Shown piece after piece: positions 25,281 through 32,258 of a DNA stretch of 44,850 bases. Source of the stretch: Bacteriovorax sp. GTDB lineage: Bacteria > Bdellovibrionota > Bacteriovoracia > Bacteriovoracales > Bacteriovoracaceae. The DNA is taken from positions 1 to 44,850 of the forward strand of contig JAQTTZ010000024.1 in NCBI GenBank assembly GCA_028710485.1, given 5' to 3'. The position numbers and the translations under genes were made by a program. The notes under the pieces are model-generated. The model searched no databases, was not told where the DNA came from, and was given only the letters and a program-made list of their open reading frames with translations. Position 1 is the first letter of the stretch. Each line of letters starts with the position of its first letter.

Positions 25281-25308
25281 TTTATAGCTCGTAGCATATT
25301 TGTGTAAA
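25281..25308 (-). promoter_or_regulatory. Promoter placing the transcript start at the start codon
   Basis: On the minus strand TTTACA (25308-25303) and TATAAA (25286-25281) are spaced 16 bases apart, each one mismatch from consensus. The predicted start, 7 bases past the -10 box, falls at about 25274, next to the ATG at 25273. No ribosome site is seen, so a leaderless mRNA is likely. Confidence 0.6.
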
Positions 25309-25403
25309 TAGAATAATCGTTGAGAAAAAAAGTTCACTTCAAAATTAAACTTTAAAGATAGAATTCCGAATATTAGAAGTAATCCATTTAAGGGGTACTT
25401 GAT

Positions 25404-26120
25404 ATGAAGAAAATAAGTGTATTGTTTATAGTCAGCTTCATCCTAAACGCTTGCAGTTTTTCAAATACAAGCAAAGAAACGGTGGCGTCAAGGCCAAGTG
25501 ATGAATTAGAATTTACGGTAGACACTTTCGGGGAAGCACCAGCATCAGAAATCAAAGTAGAAGAACAAAAAATCACCGAAGTAAAAATTCCAGACGAAAT
25601 TTCACCAGTAGAAAAACCTATCGATAAACCTCTGGAAATGGCAGCTCCGGAAGAACCAAAGTTTACAGATTATCATAAAGAAAAAGCACCAGAAATTCCA
25701 CCCTTGATCGTAACCGAATCATCATCATCCAGTCCAGATCTAGGTAAAGAAGCTGAGTATCATTTTCAAAAAGGCGATACCTTAATGATGGTCGCTTTTA
25801 AAATCTATGGAGATTATCGCAAATGGAAAGACTTAAGAGAATGGAATAAAGATAAAATAAAAACAAAAATGGAGCCTGGAGTTGTTCTAAAGTACTATTT
25901 ACCAGGACAGAGCTTTGGTTGGCGGCCAAACGGCGTTCCTTATATGGTGAAAACGGGCGACACACTCCAGATAGTATCAATGGATAAATATGGTACGACA
26001 AAAAAATGGAAAAATATTTATGAGAACAACCGTCCTCTTATTAGAGATCCGAACCTTATTTTTGCAGGTTTCACAATATATTATGTACCTGTTCGCGATA
26101 TTGCGTCTGGGCACAAATAG
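25404..26120 (+). CDS. Lipoprotein with two LysM domains
   Basis: The 238-residue product has a lipoprotein signal (MKKISVLFIVSFILNAC, lipobox LNAC) and a Pro/Glu-rich linker to about residue 115. Two LysM-type peptidoglycan-binding modules follow: YHFQKGDTLMMVAFKIYGDYRKWK...N (about 118-170) and YMVKTGDTLQIVSMDKYGTTKKWKN (about 183-235). Each has the KxGDTLxxIAxxxYG core and a closing Y/P strand. It probably tethers the outer membrane to the wall. No enzyme domain is present. An AAGGGG site precedes the ATG. The terminator hairpin at 26152-26171 follows and runs into the start of the next lipoprotein gene. Confidence 0.88.
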   Translation: MKKISVLFIVSFILNACSFSNTSKETVASRPSDELEFTVDTFGEAPASEIKVEEQKITEVKIPDEISPVEKPIDKPLEMAAPEEPKFTDYHKEKAPEIPPLIVTESSSSSPDLGKEAEYHFQKGDTLMMVAFKIYGDYRKWKDLREWNKDKIKTKMEPGVVLKYYLPGQSFGWRPNGVPYMVKTGDTLQIVSMDKYGTTKKWKNIYENNRPLIRDPNLIFAGFTIYYVPVRDIASGHK

Positions 26121-26151
26121 ACTATAATATAATTTAAATAGGATTTTATAC

Positions 26152-26177
26152 AGCCCTTGATTTCAAGGGCTTTTTTT
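26152..26177 (+). terminator. Terminator-like hairpin abutting the next start codon
   Basis: AGCCCTTGA and TCAAGGGCT form a 9-base-pair stem (26152-26171) followed by seven T residues that end exactly at the ATG at 26178. It looks like the terminator of the LysM gene. Its right arm also contains AAGGG, the only Shine-Dalgarno-like sequence for the downstream gene, so it may also control translation. Confidence 0.75.
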
Positions 26178-26945
26178 ATGAAAATAACAGCAATCATTTT
26201 TTTATTATTTTTAGTTGCATGCAGTTCTTCAGATAAGAAGTTCATGGATTATTCACATTTAAGTGAACCCACTGATCGGGACTATATTGATCACCTCGCA
26301 TCTGTCGGGGCTGATTACCTGGCAAATGATGAGACACATGAAGTTCAACTAAGACCAGATTCTTTGCAATATCTTGATCAAATTTATGAGCGCATTGTAA
26401 CTAATAACGAGTTATTATTTACCCATGAATTTAAACCTCACTTTCATGTAATTAAAAATAAAACACCCTTTATATTTTCCCTCCCTCATGCTCAGTTTTT
26501 TATGTCGAGTGGTCTAATAGAAAAGTACTTAAAGAGTGAAGAGCTTTTTGTTGCCGCAATAGCCACGGAAATTTTAAAAAGTGACCGCAATATCTACGAA
26601 AAAAGAATTATGATCCCTCTCGGTTTCTATAACACAGAGAAAATGATTCAGATGACGAGATTAAAACAGGAAACGAAGTATCAAGTTAATGAATGGACTT
26701 ATATTGTTCTTAAACGCTCGGGCTATGACCCCACCGCTTTTCTCAATTGGATTCAAGTACAAAATAGAAATACCTTGGATTTTTCACTCCATCTGGGGGA
26801 TGCAATTGGCATTTCAAAAGAAGAACATTCTTTTAAAAACTTTATGACCAAGCAAGGTGCAGTGGGAGTCGAAAAGAAAATCAATGAAGCCAATTCATCC
26901 AAAGCCTTTTATAAACTTTTAAACAATATCACGAGTAGCAAATGA
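26178..26945 (+). CDS. Lipoprotein resembling an M48 metallopeptidase without its zinc motif
   Basis: I use the ATG at 26178, which opens a lipoprotein signal (MKITAIIFLLFLVAC, lipobox LVAC); the frame extends to a TTG at 26157 inside the terminator stem. The middle aligns with M48-type peptidases: FIFSLPHAQFFMSSGLIE corresponds to the NAFxLPGGxIxVxxGLL segment, KSEELFVAAIATEI to the NEDELAAVLAHEI segment, and SGYDPTAFLNWI to the AGYDPxAxxxxL segment. The HExxH zinc motif reads T130-E-I-L-K, so both His ligands are missing. It is probably a non-catalytic relative. The gene ends with a 4-base overlap (ATGA) into the AmgK-like kinase gene. Confidence 0.78.
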   Translation: MKITAIIFLLFLVACSSSDKKFMDYSHLSEPTDRDYIDHLASVGADYLANDETHEVQLRPDSLQYLDQIYERIVTNNELLFTHEFKPHFHVIKNKTPFIFSLPHAQFFMSSGLIEKYLKSEELFVAAIATEILKSDRNIYEKRIMIPLGFYNTEKMIQMTRLKQETKYQVNEWTYIVLKRSGYDPTAFLNWIQVQNRNTLDFSLHLGDAIGISKEEHSFKNFMTKQGAVGVEKKINEANSSKAFYKLLNNITSSK

Positions 26946-27976
26946 AGCCAGAGCAATCAGAACGTATTCTTGTAGAAGAACTTTTTAAAAAAACTATCAG
27001 TAAAAACCTTTTGGATGATGATGTTATAGAGAACATTGAGAAGCTAACAGGTGATGCTTCAACCAGAAAATACTACCGCATTTGGACATCAACTACTTCG
27101 TATGTTGCCTGTCTGGATAATCCAACAACAGACCCGAGTGACGAGCCGACTTTTTTAAAAATTCAAAGAGTACTTCACTCTGAAAATGTAAGGGTGCCCC
27201 TTATTCTTGATAAAGATTTAGGAACTGGCTATATTCTCGAAGAAGATTTGGGGGATGTTACATTTCTAAAAGATATCGCTCAGATTTCAACCAAAGATGA
27301 AGAATATCAGTTTTACAAAAAAGCGATAGATCTAATGGCCACCATTCATAACGTTAACACTGCTAAGTATAAAGAGGAATCTTTTACAAAATTAGCTTTT
27401 GACACAGAAAAACTCTTTGCGGAAATGGAATTCACAAAGAAATACTTTTTAAAAATGTATTTGGGATTAGACGTTACAACTTCTGGGATAGACGCTCTTT
27501 ATAAAAGACTTTATGATATGTGTTATATGCTCTCAAGTGAACCTAGAACTTTGGTTCATCGCGATTATCACTCAAGAAACTTAATGATTAAAGACGGTGA
27601 GCAAGTCGTTATTGATTTCCAAGATGCACGGATGGGCACACCTCTTTATGACCTGACTTCTCTTTTAGAAGATTGTTATTATCAACTAGATGATGCAAAT
27701 AAAAAAAAATTAATTAAATATTACTTCGATACATATTTTAAAAATTTTGATCCCTCTAAATCATTTGAGCAATTCATGTACGTCTACGACATGATGACGA
27801 TTCAAAGAGTGTTTAAGGCCATTGGGAGTTTTGCTTATATTTATGCGGATCGAAAAGATCTTCGCTATGTTAAATACATTGGTTATGCTTTTGAAAAAGT
27901 AAGAGCGGTGATGCTCGCCCATGAGGATTTTTCAAAAGAACGAAAAATTCTTTCGAGTCTGTATTATGCAAATTGA
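26942..27976 (+). CDS. amgK: AmgK-like MurNAc/GlcNAc anomeric kinase
   Basis: The 344-residue protein belongs to the aminoglycoside phosphotransferase/choline kinase fold. It has the AmgK-type N-lobe motif TGDASTRKYYRIW, a brace region IDLMATIHN, the catalytic loop VHRDYHSRNLMI (HxDxxxxN, about residues 205-215) and the metal-binding VIDFQDARMGTPLYDL. AmgK phosphorylates MurNAc at C1, bypassing MurQ, and hands it to MurU. The next gene is a MurU-like nucleotidyltransferase overlapping by 11 bases, which strongly supports this reading over antibiotic resistance. The 4-base overlap with the upstream lipoprotein gene indicates one operon. Confidence 0.85.
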   Translation: MKPEQSERILVEELFKKTISKNLLDDDVIENIEKLTGDASTRKYYRIWTSTTSYVACLDNPTTDPSDEPTFLKIQRVLHSENVRVPLILDKDLGTGYILEEDLGDVTFLKDIAQISTKDEEYQFYKKAIDLMATIHNVNTAKYKEESFTKLAFDTEKLFAEMEFTKKYFLKMYLGLDVTTSGIDALYKRLYDMCYMLSSEPRTLVHRDYHSRNLMIKDGEQVVIDFQDARMGTPLYDLTSLLEDCYYQLDDANKKKLIKYYFDTYFKNFDPSKSFEQFMYVYDMMTIQRVFKAIGSFAYIYADRKDLRYVKYIGYAFEKVRAVMLAHEDFSKERKILSSLYYAN

Positions 27977-28832
27977 TTACGCCCTTATTCTCAGCGCTGG
28001 TTTAGGAACGAGAATGGGCGAAGTGGGAAAATTAATTCCCAAAGTGCTCTGGCCAATTTATTTCAAAACAATGCTCGAGCTTCAGATACGCTACTGTGAA
28101 GATTTAGGAATTAAGAAAATTTATATCAATACTCATTTTCTCCATGATGAGATTGTAAAGTTCCTAGCTGAAGCGAATCTCTCCAGCAGTGTTACTGTTT
28201 TACATGAAGACTCTTTGCTAGATTCAGGAGGAGCAATTCATAATTTAGCTGCACGTCCGGAAATCAATTACACAGGTCGTTTACTTTTGGTGAATGGTGA
28301 TCAGTTTCTCTTTTTTGACAAAAAATTTTGGAATGAAGCTGAAGATAAAATTTTATCAAGTCGAGCCGTTTTGTTTGGAATCAAGGTCGATAAGTTAGCG
28401 GCTTACAATGAAACCATCGTGGAAAACAATCAATTGGTTGAGATCAAAGCACACACTGATAAAAAAAATGATTACATAACTTATTCGGGACTCGGGCTTT
28501 TAAACTTGAGTGGCCTAACGCCAACCCTTGGAATATCGCGCTTTTTTCAAACAGTTGCCGATTATAAACATGAAAAAGTAGATTTTATCACTCCGGATTC
28601 ATTTGAGTACTGGGATTTTGGCACTGCTGATATCTATACAAAAAACATTTTCAAGCTTAAGTCTATAAAAGAAAGAGATGGCCTAATGGGTGAGTTTTTA
28701 AAAAAACATTTAGCCTTTAAGGGCAAAGAAGAGCTTTTTATAAATACAACGATGAAAGCTTTGGACTTAGAGCGGTGTGGGAAATTCATAGTTGGTTGCA
28801 TACAGGCGAATGGCCTTTTTCAGAAAATTTAA
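27966..28832 (+). CDS. murU: MurU-like MurNAc-1-phosphate uridylyltransferase
   Basis: The start is taken at the ATG at 27966 (MQIDYALILSAG); a longer frame to 27921 lies inside amgK. The 288-residue product has the sugar-nucleotide transferase signature LSAGLGTRMGEVGKLIPKVLWPI, ILEL/INTHFLHDEI, the SGGAIHNLAA segment equivalent to ETGGGI, and LLVNGDQFLF with the metal-binding Asp. MurU turns MurNAc-alpha-1-P into UDP-MurNAc, feeding wall synthesis without going through GlcNAc-6-P. Pairing with amgK supports that substrate, though a related NDP-sugar enzyme is possible. The stop overlaps the convergent ferredoxin gene by 4 bases. Confidence 0.82.
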   Translation: MQIDYALILSAGLGTRMGEVGKLIPKVLWPIYFKTMLELQIRYCEDLGIKKIYINTHFLHDEIVKFLAEANLSSSVTVLHEDSLLDSGGAIHNLAARPEINYTGRLLLVNGDQFLFFDKKFWNEAEDKILSSRAVLFGIKVDKLAAYNETIVENNQLVEIKAHTDKKNDYITYSGLGLLNLSGLTPTLGISRFFQTVADYKHEKVDFITPDSFEYWDFGTADIYTKNIFKLKSIKERDGLMGEFLKKHLAFKGKEELFINTTMKALDLERCGKFIVGCIQANGLFQKI

Positions 28833-29104
28833 AATATTTTTTTCTTAATATCTTCAGTAATAAGTTTTATACAATCAACGGGGCATACTTCAAGGCAGGC
28901 ATTGCACAGAGTACATGACCAGGTCTCAACGATATATTCCATACCATTTTTTAAAATAGCATTTTCTGGGCAAACTAATTTGCAATTATCGCAAGAAATA
29001 CAAAGCGTGTTTATTTCTAAATATGGTATCATCTCTTCTATATTAGCAAGATCAGACCTTCTGAGTATATAGGCATGAAAATCCTCAAACGAAATTATGG
29101 CCAT
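28829..29104 (-). CDS. Small ferredoxin with two [4Fe-4S] clusters
   Basis: The cysteine pattern CISCDNCKLVCPENAI and CTLCNACLEVCPVDCI gives two CxxCxxCxxxCP cluster sites. This is a bacterial 2[4Fe-4S] ferredoxin, an electron carrier in the cytoplasm. The start is uncertain. The longest frame begins at 29104 and would overlap the divergent membrane-protein gene by 30 bases; an internal ATG at 29032 gives a 67-residue protein but has its GAAGAG directly against the start. The stop overlaps that of murU. The redox partner is not evident. Confidence 0.8.
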   Translation of the reverse strand: MAIISFEDFHAYILRRSDLANIEEMIPYLEINTLCISCDNCKLVCPENAILKNGMEYIVETWSCTLCNACLEVCPVDCIKLITEDIKKKIF

Positions 29105-29791
29105 CGAAATCTAATTCTATTTTTGGTGCTTTCGCTTGTTTATCTCCAGGCGATTTACTCTTTATCAATTGGGCGTTCTCTTTTTTCATTAACTAGCTTT
29201 CGCTCTTTTTTGATAAATCATTATTTGATCTTTGCCTTAACTCTTGTTACTGGCGCCATGGTAATGAAAATTAAAAAATACTCAGAAATAATCCTCTTAG
29301 TTTGTTTGATTGTTATAGTCGGGAAAAATTTTATTCTACTGTCAGACAGTTTTAACAAGCTTACTTTGGTGTTAAGTTTTGTTTATTTAGTTTTCGCTTT
29401 TTATTTTTTCATTACTTGGGAGCTAGAGGTGGGCCTTGCGTCTTTTAATCCTAAATTTTCAACTCACGATTTGGAAAAAGAATCTCGTTTTAAGCTTCAG
29501 GCAAATATTCGTACCAGTGAAGCGGATACAGGTGGGGTTAATGTTTTTATTACGAATATCGACGAGGGGAGTTGTTTTTTGTTACTTCCCAACACCGTAA
29601 GTTTTGATTTAAATCCATCAACTAAATATTTTTTAGAATCAATCTATGATGGTGTCCATTTTCGCCATTGCGCACGTTTAGTTTCCTCTTATGACCGAGG
29701 TATTGGCCTTGTCTTTGAAGATTATCCCGATGCCCGAGTCTCTTGGTCTGAGTTATACAAAGTTTGCCTAGAACGAGGATTAGTAGGCTAA
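29075..29791 (+). CDS. Membrane protein with C-terminal PilZ-like domain
   Basis: The 238-residue product has about four transmembrane helices in the first 130 residues (for example LILFLVLSLVYLQAIYSL, YLIFALTLVTGAMVM, IILLVCLIVIVG and VLSFVYLVFAFYFFITW). They are followed by a soluble domain (about 140-235) with the strand pattern FKLQANIRTS ... VFITNIDEGSCFLLLP ... RHCARLVSSYDRGIGLVFED. This resembles PilZ: an N-terminal Arg/Lys strand, a D/N-x-S-x-x-G-like turn (NIDEGSC) and a final GIGLVF strand. The Arg residues needed for c-di-GMP are not clearly conserved. The start overlaps the divergent ferredoxin frame. Confidence 0.65.
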   Translation: MKILKRNYGHRNLILFLVLSLVYLQAIYSLSIGRSLFSLTSFRSFLINHYLIFALTLVTGAMVMKIKKYSEIILLVCLIVIVGKNFILLSDSFNKLTLVLSFVYLVFAFYFFITWELEVGLASFNPKFSTHDLEKESRFKLQANIRTSEADTGGVNVFITNIDEGSCFLLLPNTVSFDLNPSTKYFLESIYDGVHFRHCARLVSSYDRGIGLVFEDYPDARVSWSELYKVCLERGLVG

Positions 29792-29830
29792 AAACTCAAC
29801 TAAGAATCAACATCGTCCGATAAAACTCAC

Positions 29831-30334
29831 ATGAGTAATGAAGACACATTAATTTCAACACTTATCGAAGAAACGTGCGCGGAATCTGTTGAAAAAGATC
29901 AGCTGAACACCAGTACAGATCTTCGAAAGTACTTCGAGAAACGACTTAACCAAGTTGATTTTAATTCTATTAGTGATTATCTCGATCAACACCACTTGAG
30001 TCACCAGCCCTTGGTTTTTGAGAATCTGTCTAGCTGTTATCGATTAAATTTCAAACAATCTATTTTAGATTTTCCTTCAAATTGGTCTGTATTTAAAGAC
30101 ATCAAAACCTCGGATCTTATATTTCTTGATCAATCTCTTGATCAAGACTTTTTATTAGATATTTTCTCCGAACTATGTGGAAGCTTTCAAAACATAGTTT
30201 TGGTCAAAGAGAATGAGCAAATACAATTGGTTTTTCTACCTGATGAAGAGTCTCAGGATCATGTAAAATGGATGTGGAATTATTTTGAGAAGAAGAATAC
30301 AGGTAGTCGCATCGGAGAAAGTATTGCGGCTTGA
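29831..30334 (+). CDS. Hypothetical cytoplasmic protein
   Basis: The 167-residue product has no signal peptide or membrane segment. It is acidic and Leu/Asp/Gln-rich, with a helix-strand pattern (LDQSLDQDFLLDIFSELCG then NIVLVKENEQIQLVFLP). I recognise no domain. It follows the PilZ-like membrane protein gene by 39 bases on the same strand and probably shares its transcript. Its stop codon is embedded in the stem of a terminator. Confidence 0.65.
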   Translation: MSNEDTLISTLIEETCAESVEKDQLNTSTDLRKYFEKRLNQVDFNSISDYLDQHHLSHQPLVFENLSSCYRLNFKQSILDFPSNWSVFKDIKTSDLIFLDQSLDQDFLLDIFSELCGSFQNIVLVKENEQIQLVFLPDEESQDHVKWMWNYFEKKNTGSRIGESIAA

Positions 30335-30361
30335 AGATTTTCGTCTTCCCCAAGCCGTTTT
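30327..30361 (+). terminator. Terminator overlapping the stop codon of the 167-residue protein
   Basis: CGGCTT (30327-30332) pairs with AAGCCG (30352-30357) and encloses a second pairing GAAGA/TCTTC with a short bulge, followed by TTTTAT. The stop codon TGA lies inside the left arm, so translating ribosomes would sit on the hairpin until release. Confidence 0.6.
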
Positions 30362-30389
30362 ATATCAAACTATATCGAACTATATTAAT

Positions 30390-31226
30390 TTATAAAGTAG
30401 CGTAGAAATCTTTCATCATCTTTGCATCTTTTTCAAGATTTGGGCTGTTACAAATAACATACCCGCGACAATCAAAAGTTTTAAGCGCACGCAAAAGTTC
30501 ACGCCAGTTAAAATCTGAATCTTCAAGGTTTAAATGTTTTAAATCGCCTTTAGAGTTCGAGCTAATCCCTGAAATATGAATGTGCATGTTCTGAAGTGCA
30601 TTTGGATCTAATTCTTCTTTTAATTTTTCAAGAACAGTACAGAATTCTTCATATGTATTGTACTCGTTCGTACGAGCAAATAAGTGAGAGAAATCCATGC
30701 AAGGGCTACAAGATGAAACAGATTTAGTTAAATCAATCAATTCTTCTAAAGAGCCAAACTGAGAAGTTTTTCCTGTAAGTTCAGGGCGAAGTTCAATTTG
30801 AATGTCAAGACGATTAAGTCTTTCTTCAATTACGTTAAGAGATTTTTGAACAAGATCAAAAACATCATACGGAGAATCTTTCATGTAAAAAGCGGCATGG
30901 AAAGTCATCGATTCAGCACCACAAAGGTCAGAGATTTTTGCCGTTTGAATAATACGTTCTACTGATGAGTCGATCTTGTCTTGTTCACGCGCGTTCAAGT
31001 TAATATAGTAAGGACCGTGTGAAGTTAGAGGAACCCCCAATTCGTAAGAAACTTTACGAAGTCCAGAAGACACTTCTTCTTTCATGCGAACACCATGAGC
31101 GAATTCAAGTTGCATACAATCTAAGCCTAATGCATGCACTTGCTTGACACCTTCGATCGGATTATTTTTTTTCGGCGTTGAATTTGGCACACCGGCGGTA
31201 CCAAACAAAAGACGTTCAAATTTCAT
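30390..31226 (-). CDS. Endonuclease IV-like TIM-barrel protein
   Basis: The 278-residue product resembles the archaeal/Thermotogota branch of endonuclease IV (AP endonuclease family 2). Motifs around the metal ligands are recognisable: SHGPYYINLNA, MTFHAAFY, ELRPELTGKTSQFGSLEEL, PCMDFSHLFAR and MHIHISGISSNSKGDLKHL. The last ligand motif, normally a CESP-type Glu in this branch, reads VICNSPNLEKDA, with Asn260 in place of Glu. Activity could therefore be changed; a sugar isomerase/epimerase role in the same fold is an alternative. GGGGAGAA precedes the ATG. It is a single gene, separated by about 240 bases of noncoding sequence from the next operon. Confidence 0.8.
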   Translation of the reverse strand: MKFERLLFGTAGVPNSTPKKNNPIEGVKQVHALGLDCMQLEFAHGVRMKEEVSSGLRKVSYELGVPLTSHGPYYINLNAREQDKIDSSVERIIQTAKISDLCGAESMTFHAAFYMKDSPYDVFDLVQKSLNVIEERLNRLDIQIELRPELTGKTSQFGSLEELIDLTKSVSSCSPCMDFSHLFARTNEYNTYEEFCTVLEKLKEELDPNALQNMHIHISGISSNSKGDLKHLNLEDSDFNWRELLRALKTFDCRGYVICNSPNLEKDAKMMKDFYATL

Positions 31227-31469
31227 ATATTTCTCCCCTCTAAATTACTTAAAACAACTCATTGTTACCATAGATCCCCGAAACATGAGAGCCGCACCGT
31301 GAAAAGGCTAATGTATTCAATTAGTTATGATTGGTCTTTAGCTTGACCCAAGTTTGCAAAATGCCTTCTATGCCTTATAGCTCTGGACCGAATTATTGTC
31401 TATAATTTAAGAAGACTAGTGTAATAATGACACCCCAAAGTCGGTTCATGGAGGACTTTTATTTATCGT
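31227..31469. other. Noncoding gap upstream of the sensor-lspA-lgt operon
   Basis: No open frame or RNA gene is apparent here. It holds a perfect TATAAT at 31401-31406 with only a weak -35 candidate (TAGCTC, 17 bases upstream), plausibly the promoter of the operon starting at 31470. It also holds a GGAGG at 31450-31454. It is the largest gap in the window. Confidence 0.45.
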
Positions 31470-32258
31470 TTGAGATATTTGTTTTTTATATTTTTTATAT
31501 TCTTTTTAACATTTGGTTTAATCGGTTTGCTTTTTAATTTGCATTGGGGGTTCTTGTTTGGATCAGCATTCGCGATTATAATTTTCATCGCTCTATCTTT
31601 TTGGGGAGAGAAGTTAATTTTAATTTTCGCAAAGGCAAGATATGTAACGGATGATGAGATTCTTATCAATCAAGTGAAAAACTTTTGCTGCCACAGTGAA
31701 ATTCCTGAAGTGAAAATTTATTGGTCGAATGTATTTGTGAATAACCTTTATTATACCAATTCTTATTTTGGAAAGCCGGCCTTAATTATTGGCAAGAACC
31801 TCTATAAAACATTTTCTCGCAATGAACTTAATAGTTTAATCTATGCTTCACTTTTAAAGCTAAAATCAAATGAAGCCAAGCATCGAACTGTTGCAAGTCT
31901 AATTTTTTTAATTCTTTATTCTCCCGTTTATCTCTTGCGGTCAGCAATTGGTCACCAATCAATTAAGCATGGTTTAAATGTTTTTCTTTATCCTGCTTAT
32001 TTTTTAAAATCTAAGCTTTATGAAAAAGAAGAAATCGTTTTAAGTTTTGATCAGGAAGTTGGAAAGTTAGATGGATTACGAAAAGATTATATTTCAGCTC
32101 TTTTTAAAGTCAATCACCTTCCTGTTTGTAGTGAGGATAGTGTTGGTGGTTTGTTGATGAATGAACTTAATCATGTGAAAAATCAAACCGACGACGTTTT
32201 TAATTACTTATTGATTGACCATGTAAGCGTCGAAACCAGGGTAAAGGCCCTTAAATGA
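31470..32258 (+). CDS. Membrane protein resembling an M48/HtpX-type peptidase without its zinc motif
   Basis: The 262-residue product has two N-terminal membrane helices (about 3-20 and 25-48). A region follows that aligns with HtpX-type M48 peptidases: PEVKIYWSNVFVNNLYYTNS, KPALIIGKNLYKTFSRNELNSLIYASLLKLKSNE, then another membrane helix (SLIFLILYSPVYLL). The HExxH position reads A126-S-L-L-K130, so the zinc site is lost. The start is odd. TTG at 31470 has GGAGG 15 bases upstream, whereas an in-frame ATT at 31461 would have ideal six-base spacing. It overlaps the histidine kinase gene by 4 bases (ATGA), so it may be part of that signalling unit. Confidence 0.72.
   Translation: MRYLFFIFFIFFLTFGLIGLLFNLHWGFLFGSAFAIIIFIALSFWGEKLILIFAKARYVTDDEILINQVKNFCCHSEIPEVKIYWSNVFVNNLYYTNSYFGKPALIIGKNLYKTFSRNELNSLIYASLLKLKSNEAKHRTVASLIFLILYSPVYLLRSAIGHQSIKHGLNVFLYPAYFLKSKLYEKEEIVLSFDQEVGKLDGLRKDYISALFKVNHLPVCSEDSVGGLLMNELNHVKNQTDDVFNYLLIDHVSVETRVKALK

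Noticed and set aside
26942-27976. Aminoglycoside resistance phosphotransferase
   Set aside because: Fold matches, but the TGDAS motif and overlap with a MurU-like gene fit AmgK.
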